NCBI RefSeq assembly: GCF_014192335.1
Contig: NZ_JACHXU010000001.1
Span: 310,001-374,000 of the forward strand
From: Aporhodopirellula rubra
GTDB lineage: Bacteria > Planctomycetota > Planctomycetia > Pirellulales > Pirellulaceae
Direction of reading: 5' to 3'
DNA: 64,000 bases
Below, piece by piece: positions 25,633-34,675 of this stretch. The notes below the pieces were generated by a model that worked only from the letters and a program-made list of their open reading frames with translations, had not been told where the DNA came from and searched no databases. Each line of letters begins with the position of its first letter. Positions within the stretch are counted from its first letter, which is position 1. The translations under genes were made by a program, and so were the position numbers.

Positions 25633-27561
25633 TCACAGATCTCGTGGAGTCAGCACGATGGCTTGGCCTCCGTTGGATGCCATGTCGGCCGTCAAGATGG
25701 ACTTCGAGGTCACCTCTTTCCGCATGACGTCCACTTTCGTTTCAGCGGTGCCATCGGGGGCTTTGTCCGAACAGATTAACGCTTCGTAGGTGAGTCTTGG
25801 ATCGAGAAAGTCGAGTGGGATTTCCAATTGCCGACGTTCTCCCGCATTCATGCTGCCGACTAACCATCGATCATTCGGTGTTCCAGCGTCGGCTCGGCGA
25901 GCGATGGTAATGTAGCTGCCCATTTCGCCGTTGATGACTTTGGTGTCATCCCACGTCGTCGACAATTCTTTGAAGACCTCGAGTTCGGGTTCGCTTCGAT
26001 ACATTTCGGGCCTGTCGTACCAAAACAGATGCTGCAGCGGGCTGAAGTAAACGATCGAAGCGGCCAATTGATGAGCACGCGTCGTTTGAATTCGACCGTT
26101 GTAGTAGCAAACCGTGTAGTCACCAGGGCCGCAGAGAAAACGGATGAAGGGAAGCGTTACGTTGTGCTTCGCGGTCGGCATCTGTTCATTGCCGCCAATT
26201 CCTTCTTGCGTCAACAAGTTGGGGTACGTGCGGCTCCATCCGGTCGGCAGATAGTGGTCATGGATGTTGACCATGATTTCGTGGTCCGCACACTTCTTCA
26301 CGGATTCATGAACCCATTGGGTCCATTTTTGATCGCCAACTCGTACAAACCCAAACTTGATACCGGCAATTCCCCATTCCTTGAACAAGGGCAGCAGCGT
26401 ATCGAGTTGTGTTTCGAGATGGCGACGGTTGACGTACAGAATCACTCCCACGTTTCGCTCGCGACCGTAGGCAACGACCTCCTTCAAGTCCAAGGGACCG
26501 TCGTATCGCTTCGGGTCAACTGTCACGGTCGTTGCGTCTGACTCTTCTGAGAATTCGGAGCCATACCAACCCGCATCCAGCAAAATGTGTTGCATGTTCA
26601 GTTTGACAGCGACATCGATCGCGGCTTTGGAACCGCGTGTTGAAAGTGTCGAACGAAAGACTTTTCCTGGGCGGATCCAGGAAGGATCTTCAATCTCGCA
26701 AGGGTCGTTTAAGTTCAGCACGAGATCATTTTTCTCGATCAGCGAACTCGCAGAATCCGCCATTATCAGGTAACGCCACGGTGTCTTGTATGGTGCATTC
26801 GCAACGACCGAGCTCCCTAAGACCGGACGAATCGTGAGCTCATGTTCTGAATCTCGAGCAAGCTCCATTCGAGAAAAGTCGACCAGTCGAGCTTCGCCGA
26901 TCGCCAGTTGTGGTCCGTCTTCGACTTCCACCACCATCGGCCGTCCGCGAGTCCCTTCAAGCTCGGAAAGATGAATGTGATCGTACTCGCCTTCCACCTT
27001 TTGCGAGCTCCAGCACATGTGGTCAGCGGTGAAGCGAAACCGCGTGCTCTCGTCGGCGATTTCGAACGAATCCACGCCCTCTTGTTCGGGAATGATGTAG
27101 CAAAACGCAATCCCTGAATCATAGGCACGAAACTCAATGTCAAGTTGACGTGGCGATGAGTTATCTTGCTTTGATGTCGACGAAGACCTCTTCAAGTGAA
27201 CGGTCAAGGAATTGTATTCGTCCTTGATCGTGCTGCGTTCGCCTACCAGAGGTTTCCAGCTACTTCGTCGCGAGTCGCTCGATGAGCCTGAAAGTTGAAG
27301 TCCTTGGTCAAGCTGAACGCCGTCTTGGAACGTCAGTCCCAAAGCGGACGGGGCGGTGACCCGTTTGCCTCGGTAAAAAACGGAATACTGCGGTTCACCT
27401 TGTTCGGTGATTGAAAATTCCACGCTTGCCACACCGCCGGGCGAAACTGCGGTCAGTGGCGGCGCACTCGCGTCGGACGCGTTTGCCAAACCGTGCTGAA
27501 TCAGTAGCCCACACGCTAAGGAAAGAAGAGAAAGCCCGATTTGTCTTTGCTGTCGTAACAT
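25633..27561 (-). CDS. Glycoside hydrolase family 97 protein (SusB-like alpha-glucosidase)
   Basis: 642 residues from the ATG at 27561, chosen because it gives a normal signal peptide (about residues 1-28, ending LANA); 30 extra upstream residues are possible. The N-terminal beta-sandwich (to about residue 290) starts SPGGVASVEFSITEQGEPQYSV. The barrel follows with HILLDAGWYG, AGIKFGFVRVGDQKW and VNIHDHYLPTGWSRTYPN and LLTQEGIGGNEQ. A glycine where retaining GH97 enzymes have an aspartate nucleophile (IKFGF) points to the inverting, SusB-like group. It should hydrolyse alpha-glucosidic bonds outside the cytoplasm. It follows the FecR/LamG and sigma genes on the same strand, which suggests ECF-controlled expression. 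Confidence 0.9.
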   Translation of the reverse strand: MLRQQRQIGLSLLSLACGLLIQHGLANASDASAPPLTAVSPGGVASVEFSITEQGEPQYSVFYRGKRVTAPSALGLTFQDGVQLDQGLQLSGSSSDSRRSSWKPLVGERSTIKDEYNSLTVHLKRSSSTSKQDNSSPRQLDIEFRAYDSGIAFCYIIPEQEGVDSFEIADESTRFRFTADHMCWSSQKVEGEYDHIHLSELEGTRGRPMVVEVEDGPQLAIGEARLVDFSRMELARDSEHELTIRPVLGSSVVANAPYKTPWRYLIMADSASSLIEKNDLVLNLNDPCEIEDPSWIRPGKVFRSTLSTRGSKAAIDVAVKLNMQHILLDAGWYGSEFSEESDATTVTVDPKRYDGPLDLKEVVAYGRERNVGVILYVNRRHLETQLDTLLPLFKEWGIAGIKFGFVRVGDQKWTQWVHESVKKCADHEIMVNIHDHYLPTGWSRTYPNLLTQEGIGGNEQMPTAKHNVTLPFIRFLCGPGDYTVCYYNGRIQTTRAHQLAASIVYFSPLQHLFWYDRPEMYRSEPELEVFKELSTTWDDTKVINGEMGSYITIARRADAGTPNDRWLVGSMNAGERRQLEIPLDFLDPRLTYEALICSDKAPDGTAETKVDVMRKEVTSKSILTADMASNGGQAIVLTPRDL

Positions 27562-27738
27562 GGAAATAGTTGTTTCGAATAAAATGAAATTAGCCGCGTT
27601 GTCTAACGACACCGCATAAGAGGTTGGTGTTTGCGATGCCGATTCTTGCATCGGTATCTGGTTGAATCAGCGAGTGCATCGCTGCGAACCGAAATAAGCA
27701 CTGCGTCGGAGTTGGCAGAAACATCGTTGCCTACGGGG

Positions 27739-30300
27739 TCACTTCGCGGTCACGCGAAGTGTATCCATGGTGCCGGACTCGTTCGTATCTACAAATTCGA
27801 ATGACCAAACGTCCGAGTCGACGGTTGGTGCGAACTGAAGACCCTCATCGTTGAGGTCTCCTTTCCAGGTCATCACATCCCAAGATCCGGGCTGTGACTC
27901 ACCAAGGAATTCAACGTTCAATAGCGAGCCAGCGCAGAACGTGACATTCGCGCCGTCGCTGCCATCGCCATCAGCTTCATTGATTCGGATAGGAGTGATT
28001 CCCCCGTCGTCGATTCTCACGTCCAGCATAGAACCAGAACTTTGGTACCACTCACCGTCTTTGCTTCCAAACGATCCGATCGCAATCGCGTCCGCCTGGG
28101 AGCCAATCACTTGAAACACTCCTTGTCCTTCGCTTCGTCCGAGGATCACTCCCTGGCGAGTCGTTAATGTTCCATTGGATATGGAGAAGACACCTTCACC
28201 ATCGTTTTCACCAACGCTCAGGCTGTATCGCTTTTCCAGTGGCGCTCGTGAAAGCAAAAGTCGTCCGCCTTGCAGCAAGTAGTGACCTTCGGACCCGTCG
28301 TCCAGACCAATCTGCAATGTGTTGATTCGAACGTCACCATCACGGTGGATTAGTTTGCCTTCGCCGCCTGATGCCCCGACTCGTGACATGAAAGTGGGGT
28401 TGCGATCGACGTTCAGAACGCCTCCTTCGACGATCAAGTCACCAACTTGGCCGGAGAAGTTGCCTACGTGAATGGCACCGTAATTTGCTTTCGCGTAAGC
28501 CCTATATCTTGCTCGCTCATCTCCTGGGCGATTGATGTATAGGTCATCGCCCGGGTTGGGTGAGATTCCGCCCGACCAATTGTTTGCATCTTCCCAGTCA
28601 CCGTCACGTCCATTGTTGGTCCAATAGGAGCGCCCGAGGTTGTGAAACGCTTGGACTTCATGTGGGGCTAACTCGCGGTCAAAGAGCATGAATTCGTCGA
28701 TTCGACCGCACAGATTACTTGCCCGCGTGTCGGCTTCCATGACGGTTGGGCTGCCGTTGCCGATTTGCAAGTCGCTCAGATCCAACTCGCCTGTTGATGA
28801 ATCGATACTAGTCCTGTCCCACTGGGTGTCGACGCTCTTTCCGTCAACGAACTGTTGCAATTGCCCCTTACTGGAATTCCAGATAAAGGCGAGTTGGATC
28901 CATGTGCCCATTTGCTCGCCACGCAGGATTGGTGGCGTGGAAAATTCGAGTGGTAAAGATGTGTTTGAATCGCCATTTCGACGCCACACGAGCCGGGCTA
29001 AGCTTGAATTTTCGAGGTCAGTTTCGATAGACCAATGCAATCCACGAGGCAGCAAACTGCGTGACGTCAGAATCGGCGTCGTGCCTCCTTTGAGTGCATC
29101 CACTCGGATTTTGACCATGCAGGTCACTTTCTCGTGCTGTCCTTCGACGGACAATAGAATCCGATCGAACACGCTCTTGAAATCCAATGCATGCTTGCCT
29201 TTCCATCGCCCGTCCGTCCAATCACAACCGATGATCGTTCCGTGCGAGTTTTCGGTAGCGGCTTTAGCTCGGTTGGGAAGAATCAGTTCGTTAGCTTGCG
29301 TTGCTGGCTCGCGAACGAAATCGTAGTAGACCAGGCAGCTTGGGTCTTGCATGATTTCCGATCGACGATGGTGCCACAATCGGCGATAGACCTCATCGAA
29401 GCTATTCGCGATTGATTGGGTTCGTGACTTAGAATTCGTAAGGCGATCGGATACTTCAATGTCTCGATAGTTGCCTGGGCTCTCCACCTCGACTGACTCG
29501 CCTTTGCTGAGTCGTCTCGTGGTGGCGCTGACCAAACCACTCGCGCCGGCGTCCGACGGCGAAACTAAGTCCACCTCTCCTTCAATAACGTGGATTCGAG
29601 CGTCGTCATTGACATCGACCTGCATCGAAAAGGCGGTTCCCAAATCGACCACATCGACGGACTCTGTTCGAACGAGGAAACCTTGTGCAGGTGGGGGAAC
29701 ATTCACCGTGAGTTGGCCTTCTCGACAGCGGATTTCCATGTCGTCTACAAGGTCCAAATCGGCTGGCCCTTCGACAACAACGACCGCGCCGCGGTTGGTC
29801 TGAAATTCAATCAAACCACTTTTAAGAGTCAGGCGTCCTGCCCCGAGTGAGTCGCCGACTCGACGGGCCGTTCCGCGATCTCCCCATTGGGCATCGATGG
29901 AATTGCGTAAAAAGGCAACCCACGGTTTTCGGGGGCTGAGGTTTGGATCGTCCTCGCGTGAGTTATCTGAATTTTCGGAGGTGATGTTCGGATTGATTGC
30001 CTTGCCAGAGTCGCTGGACGCGGTTTTTCGTGTCGTTCCCATCTGCGACTGGTTAAGAGTGATCGCCCAATGAATGCCCACGGACAGCAACAGACACGCG
30101 GCGATCGCAGCAACCGTGAACAGCCACCGACGACCACGATTCCGAGATGCGTCCACCGCAGGTTCGGCCATTTGGTCGTCATCACTGCGGTTTGGAACGG
30201 GCTCGCTTCCCAATCGCTCTTGTTTATGTTGACGCAGCAATCCATGCAGCCTCGCTCGTTTCCAGAACTCAGCTCTCGCCTCTTCAGACGTCTGGATCAT
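27739..30300 (-). CDS. FecR-domain / LamG-like membrane protein (anti-sigma type), N-terminus frameshifted
   Basis: 853 residues from an internal ATG at 30300. Order: cytosolic helical segment, TM helix about 58-80 (LFTVAAIAACLLLSVGIHWA), FecR domain about 135-255 (VVVVEGPADLDLV...VVDLGTAFSM...HVIEGEVDLVSP), a LamG-like jelly-roll about 345-560 (FVDGKSVDTQWDR; GRIDEFMLFDRELAPHEV), then beta-helix-like repeats (WEDANNWSGGISPNPGDD). FecR proteins transmit a surface signal to an ECF sigma factor; the sigma gene is immediately upstream. The natural N-terminus is missing from this frame: the 28 residues encoded at 30301-30383 complete the usual sigma-contact helix but are in another frame (see the separate entry). 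LamG domains often bind carbohydrates, which fits the GH97 gene behind it. Confidence 0.85.
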   Translation of the reverse strand: MIQTSEEARAEFWKRARLHGLLRQHKQERLGSEPVPNRSDDDQMAEPAVDASRNRGRRWLFTVAAIAACLLLSVGIHWAITLNQSQMGTTRKTASSDSGKAINPNITSENSDNSREDDPNLSPRKPWVAFLRNSIDAQWGDRGTARRVGDSLGAGRLTLKSGLIEFQTNRGAVVVVEGPADLDLVDDMEIRCREGQLTVNVPPPAQGFLVRTESVDVVDLGTAFSMQVDVNDDARIHVIEGEVDLVSPSDAGASGLVSATTRRLSKGESVEVESPGNYRDIEVSDRLTNSKSRTQSIANSFDEVYRRLWHHRRSEIMQDPSCLVYYDFVREPATQANELILPNRAKAATENSHGTIIGCDWTDGRWKGKHALDFKSVFDRILLSVEGQHEKVTCMVKIRVDALKGGTTPILTSRSLLPRGLHWSIETDLENSSLARLVWRRNGDSNTSLPLEFSTPPILRGEQMGTWIQLAFIWNSSKGQLQQFVDGKSVDTQWDRTSIDSSTGELDLSDLQIGNGSPTVMEADTRASNLCGRIDEFMLFDRELAPHEVQAFHNLGRSYWTNNGRDGDWEDANNWSGGISPNPGDDLYINRPGDERARYRAYAKANYGAIHVGNFSGQVGDLIVEGGVLNVDRNPTFMSRVGASGGEGKLIHRDGDVRINTLQIGLDDGSEGHYLLQGGRLLLSRAPLEKRYSLSVGENDGEGVFSISNGTLTTRQGVILGRSEGQGVFQVIGSQADAIAIGSFGSKDGEWYQSSGSMLDVRIDDGGITPIRINEADGDGSDGANVTFCAGSLLNVEFLGESQPGSWDVMTWKGDLNDEGLQFAPTVDSDVWSFEFVDTNESGTMDTLRVTAK

Positions 30301-30383
30301 CTGGTCGAGTTCGAGATTGGTGGATTCAGTGAGTCCTTGATCGAAATAAAGATCAAGTAATTTTTGAGACGTTTGAGGTCCAT
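30301..30383 (-). other. Displaced start of the FecR gene: one-base frameshift in an A5 tract
   Basis: An ATG at 30383-30381 overlaps the sigma stop codon (TGATG) and has a good Shine-Dalgarno (AAAGGGGTGA). Its frame reads MDLKRLK and then, after an AAAAA run at 30365-30361, continues only to a stop at about 30299-30297. In the frame of the large FecR protein the same stretch reads LLDLYFDQGLTESTNLELDQ, the typical N-terminal helix of this family, but that frame has no start codon before a stop. One extra A (A6) would join both into a normal start. The stop of the short frame overlaps the internal ATG as ATGA, so reinitiation is possible too. Confidence 0.75.
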
Positions 30384-30934
30384 CAGGTTGTCACCCCTTT
30401 CGAGCGGAGACCTTCGTCAATGCACTTCGCCAACAGTGAACGTGCTCGCGAGAGAGCGACGTACACCGAGTCGACCGTCCATCCCATGACCGTTGCGATT
30501 TCGGCTGCAGGATGCTCGCGGGCGTAACGCAATTCGATTGCTTGCCGCGACTTCGGCGACAATCTTGTTAAACAGTCTTGCAACGCTTCCATGCGTTCTT
30601 CTTGCTGGTCGTCCAATAGATTTGGATCTGCGGCGAGGAGGGATTCGATTGAGGCGATGGAGAGCTGTTCAGTGGTTTTTCCGGAACGCCTACGATCCTC
30701 GAGCACCTTGTACCGAGCGATCTGGTACACCCAAGACATGAAGTCGGTCCCAAATTCAAATTGGTCGGATTTCACGGAAACGGTCAGGAACGTTTCCTGC
30801 AATATGTCATCGGCCCGCGCGAAGTCCGGTTGCATGCTGAGGATGATCCCTCGAATACGCGAAGAGTGCTTCAAAAATAACGCAGCGACTTCCGCTTCGT
30901 GGGTTCGCGTTCGGCTGATTGTTGGGTCCGTCAT
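30383..30934 (-). CDS. ECF sigma factor of the Rhodopirellula/Verrucomicrobium type
   Basis: 183 residues. Region 2: ALFLKHSSRIRGIILSMQ, DFARADDILQETFLTVSVK and FMSWVYQIARYKVLEDRRRS. Region 4: RLSPKSRQAIELRYAREHP and AAEIATVMGWTVDSVYVALSRARSLLAKCI. This matches the sigma subfamily that is paired with FecR/LamG genes in planctomycetes and verrucomicrobia. Its stop codon overlaps the start of the FecR gene (TGATG), so the two are translationally coupled. It probably drives its own operon and the GH97 gene, and perhaps the flanking DUF1559 genes. Confidence 0.92.
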   Translation of the reverse strand: MTDPTISRTRTHEAEVAALFLKHSSRIRGIILSMQPDFARADDILQETFLTVSVKSDQFEFGTDFMSWVYQIARYKVLEDRRRSGKTTEQLSIASIESLLAADPNLLDDQQEERMEALQDCLTRLSPKSRQAIELRYAREHPAAEIATVMGWTVDSVYVALSRARSLLAKCIDEGLRSKGVTT

Positions 30935-31371
30935 GAAGGCGCCAGGTGAAATGCGCTGAGGAATTGGACAAACACATCCGTAGTGTTATGCGGGTAGATA
31001 ATGAAACCTTAGCAGGTTGCCCCCTGTTTTTCGGGCGTCCTGTTTGCGATCGGCGACGGCGCGTTTGTCGGTCGTTTTGAAAAGCGATGTGGCGTATTGA
31101 TGGAGTGTCACTGTTGCCGAGGACGAGTTTGAGGAATGGGGGAAAATTCATCGCTAATTTCTGCTAAGAACGCGATCACGCACCGCATTTCTCTATACGC
31201 CAGTTGTTTTGCTCAGGATTTTCTTCGTCATTGCCCCGCAATCATTCGAGGAAGCATTGGAAATAACTGACCGGCTGATCACCGGTGAGACGAGCGTCCT
31301 GGCGTGAATTGGGATGTTGATACAGCAACATCAAACGCTCTTTTAATCCACCGTTTTTTGGAAAAATCACC
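30935..31371. other. Divergent promoter region between sigma factor and DUF1559 copy 2
   Basis: 437 bases between the minus-strand sigma gene and a plus-strand DUF1559 gene. It must hold promoters in both directions. A short dyad, ACCGG-N7-CCGGT, lies at 31270-31286 about 85 bases before the DUF1559 start. I see no coding frame to call. Confidence 0.4.
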
Positions 31372-32595
31372 ATGAATCAAAATCAGAGGAATCGGGGTTT
31401 CACCCTGGTCGAGTTACTTGTTGTGATCGCAATCATTGGGGTGTTGGTTGGGCTGCTGCTACCCGCCGTTCAGGCCGCTCGCGAGGCAGCACGACGGATG
31501 AGTTGCAGTAACAATTTCAAGCAAATTGGCTTGGCGATGCATAACTATCATTCCGCGTACGATCGCCTTCCGGTGGTTAACGGTGGTAGCCAGAGCGTCA
31601 CTGTGCCAGTGAACACTCGGAACAGTCCTGAGTACTATCGCGGAGTGACGGCCAACAACCGACTATTGCTGAACTGGCTCGTTCCGCTGACGCCTTTTTT
31701 CGAACAACAGGCCATTTGGGAACAAGTGTCGAATCCTTATCAGACACCCAACGGGATCGTTCCGAGCATGGGCCCCTCGCCCATTATGGATCTCGCCGCT
31801 CATGCCAGCGACGAGTATCCACCGTGGTTGACTGACATCCCGTCACTCCGTTGCCCGAGTGATCCAGGTGTTGGACTCCCTTCGCAAGGCCGCACGAACT
31901 ACGGATGGTGTGGTGGCGACAGTGTTCACCACGGCGATCTCGGTGCCATCACTGATTACGGGGATGATGTTAGCACCGGTGAGCGGCAAAACGCACGTGC
32001 GTCGCAGCGTGGCATGTTCATTCCGCGTCAACAAACTCGGTTCCGCGATGTGCTTGATGGGCTGTCCAACACGATCGCGGCCGGTGAGATTGTTACTGAT
32101 CTAGGCGATGGTGATAAACGCACCTCTTTCAACACTAGTATCGGAAACAATCGCGACGGAAGGTATTTCTCGCCTGCCGACCGGGCAAATCAGTGTGAAA
32201 GGTTGTACGTCGACGCGGAGCGTCCGCAGTTTTGGCAAACCGGAACGTTCGATACCAATGCCGAACGAAAACGTGGCTATCGTTGGGCAGTGGGATGCAT
32301 TGCCTACAGCGGCATGAACACGATCCTGCCTCCCAACCGCGGGCAGTGCATGGCGAGTGACAACTTTGGTTCGGGGGTTTGCCCTCCCGGTAGCCGTCAC
32401 CAGGGCGGATGCCATGTCTTGATGGGAGATGGAGCGATTCGGTTTGTCACCGATTCCATCGAAGCGGGGAATTCCGGTAGCAAGTTGGTAACCAATCGTG
32501 GTGACGGACTGCCTCCCGGATCGCAAAGCCCCTTTGGGCTCTGGGGAAGTCTCGGAACTCGGGCTTCGAAAGAAGTCATCGACTCCGAATTCTAG
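31372..32595 (+). CDS. DUF1559 prepilin-like protein (copy 2)
   Basis: 407 residues from an ATG preceded by GGAAAAA. The leader is only nine residues (MNQNQRNRG) before [22 protein letters not shown], then [22 protein letters not shown]. The C-terminal half carries [57 protein letters not shown] and the terminal [19 protein letters not shown]. It is closely alike to copy 1 at both ends and more divergent in the middle. It diverges from the ECF/FecR/GH97 operon. A small lipoprotein gene follows 354 bases downstream. Confidence 0.93.
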   Translation: MNQNQRNRGFTLVELLVVIAIIGVLVGLLLPAVQAAREAARRMSCSNNFKQIGLAMHNYHSAYDRLPVVNGGSQSVTVPVNTRNSPEYYRGVTANNRLLLNWLVPLTPFFEQQAIWEQVSNPYQTPNGIVPSMGPSPIMDLAAHASDEYPPWLTDIPSLRCPSDPGVGLPSQGRTNYGWCGGDSVHHGDLGAITDYGDDVSTGERQNARASQRGMFIPRQQTRFRDVLDGLSNTIAAGEIVTDLGDGDKRTSFNTSIGNNRDGRYFSPADRANQCERLYVDAERPQFWQTGTFDTNAERKRGYRWAVGCIAYSGMNTILPPNRGQCMASDNFGSGVCPPGSRHQGGCHVLMGDGAIRFVTDSIEAGNSGSKLVTNRGDGLPPGSQSPFGLWGSLGTRASKEVIDSEF

Positions 32596-32606
32596 TTCCC
32601 CTCCCG

Positions 32607-32639
32607 ACCGCTCGCTCGGGCATTTCGCCTGAGCGGTTT
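32607..32639 (+). terminator. Probable terminator after DUF1559 copy 2
   Basis: ACCGCTC (from 32607) pairs with GAGCGGT (to 32637) across a 17-base loop and is followed by TT and a T-containing stretch, 12 bases after the stop codon. Weaker than the terminator after copy 1. Confidence 0.5.
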
Positions 32640-32697
32640 CGGTTGGTGGTTTGTCAACGTTTTAGTTTCGCATGTGACTAGGCGGATGGCGCAGTCT

Positions 32698-32719
32698 CGC
32701 TTCGCCGTAAGGCGAAGCG
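32698..32719. other. Perfect 9-bp hairpin with GTAA tetraloop
   Basis: CGCTTCGCC, GTAA and GGCGAAGCG form a perfect stem with a stable GNRA loop, about 230 bases before the small lipoprotein gene. No T tract follows. It may be an mRNA stability element or a dispersed repeat. Confidence 0.55.
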
Positions 32720-32949
32720 TGCGAAAGCGGCCTATTGGTCTTGTCATAACTCTCGTTTCCATCGCGTTATGAAAAGCCCGACTCGCAAGTGAGCGGATCG
32801 CGAAATCCGTTGCTGACGCGGCGGGCTAGCAAGGCGATAGCGTGAATGCCTTTCGGACGAGGTTCGCACGTTTTTACTCTTATTTACTCTGAGCCGATTG
32901 CCTGTAGGGCAAACGGCTCGCTTCTTTTGCTAATAGGAACACTCATATC

Positions 32950-33114
32950 ATGTTAAGTCGTTGTTGCTCCCTTCCTCTTTTGCTTACCCTTCTTTGCGTT
33001 GCCGCGTTTGCCGGTTGCGAAAAGAAGCCGCAAACCATCAAGGGCGACGAAGTCAATGACTACCTCGCCGATCATCCAGAGCTCATCGAAGCGTCTGAAA
33101 ATCGGGACTATTGA
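32950..33114 (+). CDS. Tiny lipoprotein accompanying DUF1559 copy 2
   Basis: 54 residues, ATG to TGA, easily missed because of its size. The signal MLSRCCSLPLLLTLLCVAAFAGC ends in lipobox FAGC. The mature part is 32 charged residues (EKKPQTIKGDEVNDYLADHPELIEASENRDY without gaps is the whole tail; key parts are the basic start EKKPQ and the acidic end DHPELIEASE). Codon use matches neighbouring genes. No family is recognised. Like the small lipoproteins at 25029 and 58626 it accompanies a DUF1559 gene, which is the main reason to believe it is real. Confidence 0.7.
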   Translation: MLSRCCSLPLLLTLLCVAAFAGCEKKPQTIKGDEVNDYLADHPELIEASENRDY

Positions 33115-33369
33115 TGCCATCTGGGTTTGCGTTTTTGCAGACTTGTTCGTGGCTAGTAGCAAGAAACGAGACACATTTGAAAGTCGCTTGGCCAGTTCAG
33201 CCTGTTTGTGACATCAAATGAAAACGCGTCTCGCAGGTCGTTCATTCTCGTTGGGATTGAACCACCGAGACGCGCCCCGTGGGGCGACCGGTAATTGCGG
33301 GGTCGTGCCGTCTCGGGGGCTTCAGGACGGGCGGCTGGTACAATTCTTCGCCGGGCAATCGCGACTCGG

Positions 33370-34266
33370 CTAAGTGTTCCATTGGTAGCTGGCTTGACGC
33401 ACGAAGCCTTTGATTTTGATCGTGCCATCCGGCTGAATGTCCAAGACAGAGTAGCCGTTGCTTTCTGGTCCAGAGCCTTCGACCATGGCGGCCAAAGTGC
33501 AGTAGTGAATTCCGCCAATCTCTTTGAGGTCATTTTGGTGGCTGTGCCCTTGGAAGACAGCCAGGACATCTCCTGACTCTTCGAAGGCCTTTCGCACCTC
33601 GGCATTGTTCTTGACGCCATGGTGGTTGCTAACATCGAGACGTTGATGGGCGAACACGACCGTTGGTTTGCTGTTGGACTGCAAATCGCCCCGTAACCAT
33701 TCCAGTTCCTCCGCGGAAACGTTCGCATCGGTCCAGTGAAAGTTCCGCCGGCCGTACGGTTCTCCATCGCTGCGGAAACACGAGTCCAAGGCGATGAAGT
33801 GGATGCCCTCGCGATCGAAAGAATAGTACGAGTGTTCCTTTTCAACGCCCGCGAGAAACTCTTGCTTTGTTAGAGTGTCGACGCAGTGATTGCCAAGGAC
33901 ATAGTGTCGCTCGTCGCAGATCGCCGCGAATTTTGTATTGATGGTTTTGAGGTATTGCTGCTCAACCTCAACGGAGTCAGCGGCGTCAATCAGATCGCCG
34001 AGTTCGACAAGGAAGTCCGGTTCGTCGTTGGTGAATTGCTGGCGGGCGGTTTCCAATTTGTCGATCGACTCACGGTAGTGGCGTGTCCCCGCGGGAGACT
34101 TGTCCGCGTAGTGCAGGTCAGTGACCAACCCGACGCGCACCGCTCTGGCCGAATCGTCTGCGAACGCTTTCTGTGACATCAACAGTGATGGTGTCATCGC
34201 AGTCGCTGCCAGCACCAAGGAGCCGTCACGGAGCAAGGCTCTTCGTCCAGTGTTATGGGAATCCAC
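33370..34266 (-). CDS. Secreted calcineurin-like metallophosphoesterase
   Basis: 298 residues from a GTG start. The N-terminus RRALLRDGSLVLAATAM resembles a twin-arginine or general signal peptide. The metal ligands are all visible: Asp and His in VTDLHYAD, Asp in GDLID, Asn-His in VLGNHC, His in VFAHQR and GHSHQND. The GNHC form, with Cys for the usual Asp/Glu, is a minor variant. Homologues act on phosphomonoesters, phosphodiesters or nucleotide-sugar pyrophosphates; the substrate cannot be assigned. It stands alone on the minus strand. Confidence 0.87.
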   Translation of the reverse strand: MDSHNTGRRALLRDGSLVLAATAMTPSLLMSQKAFADDSARAVRVGLVTDLHYADKSPAGTRHYRESIDKLETARQQFTNDEPDFLVELGDLIDAADSVEVEQQYLKTINTKFAAICDERHYVLGNHCVDTLTKQEFLAGVEKEHSYYSFDREGIHFIALDSCFRSDGEPYGRRNFHWTDANVSAEELEWLRGDLQSNSKPTVVFAHQRLDVSNHHGVKNNAEVRKAFEESGDVLAVFQGHSHQNDLKEIGGIHYCTLAAMVEGSGPESNGYSVLDIQPDGTIKIKGFVRQASYQWNT

Positions 34267-34675
34267 AGTGTCGGTTCCATACGAAATGGGGCTGATGTGA
34301 TGGTCTTTTATGATTCTTTGTTTTCAATCTACCGATTCGGGCTCTGCGGGAAAGGGAAGTCAGTCCTCTCAAACGGATCAAATCTGAAATCGTCTTGGAT
34401 GTCGAAGATTGGATGAAGAACAGGTGGTCAAATCATTCAGAAGTCACTCGCCGCCGGGCATGCTGGACCGGCCGCAATTGACTCTTCCCTGTCGTGGACC
34501 AATGGGCTGGTGTCGGGGGATGCCTGATTCGCTGCGACGTGAATCGTAAACGCTCGATGAACCGACAAGGTCTGTTGGGTGTCGGGGTGGAGAGATGAGG
34601 ACGGGTTGCGGCAACTTCGTTGCCTTGCGACTCTGACGCCACTCCGCCCGATTTTTTGTCCACCTGAGTCCTTTC
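34267..34675. other. Intergenic region, no feature seen
   Basis: 409 bases between the divergent phosphoesterase and EamA transporter genes. Frames on the minus strand here have no start signal or domain character. I see no repeat or clear promoter. Confidence 0.4.

Larger units (their letters stand above)
32596..32949 (+). other. Intergenic region between DUF1559 copy 2 and its small lipoprotein gene
   Basis: 354 bases without a coding frame worth calling. It contains a terminator candidate and a GTAA-capped hairpin, both listed separately. Confidence 0.4.
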
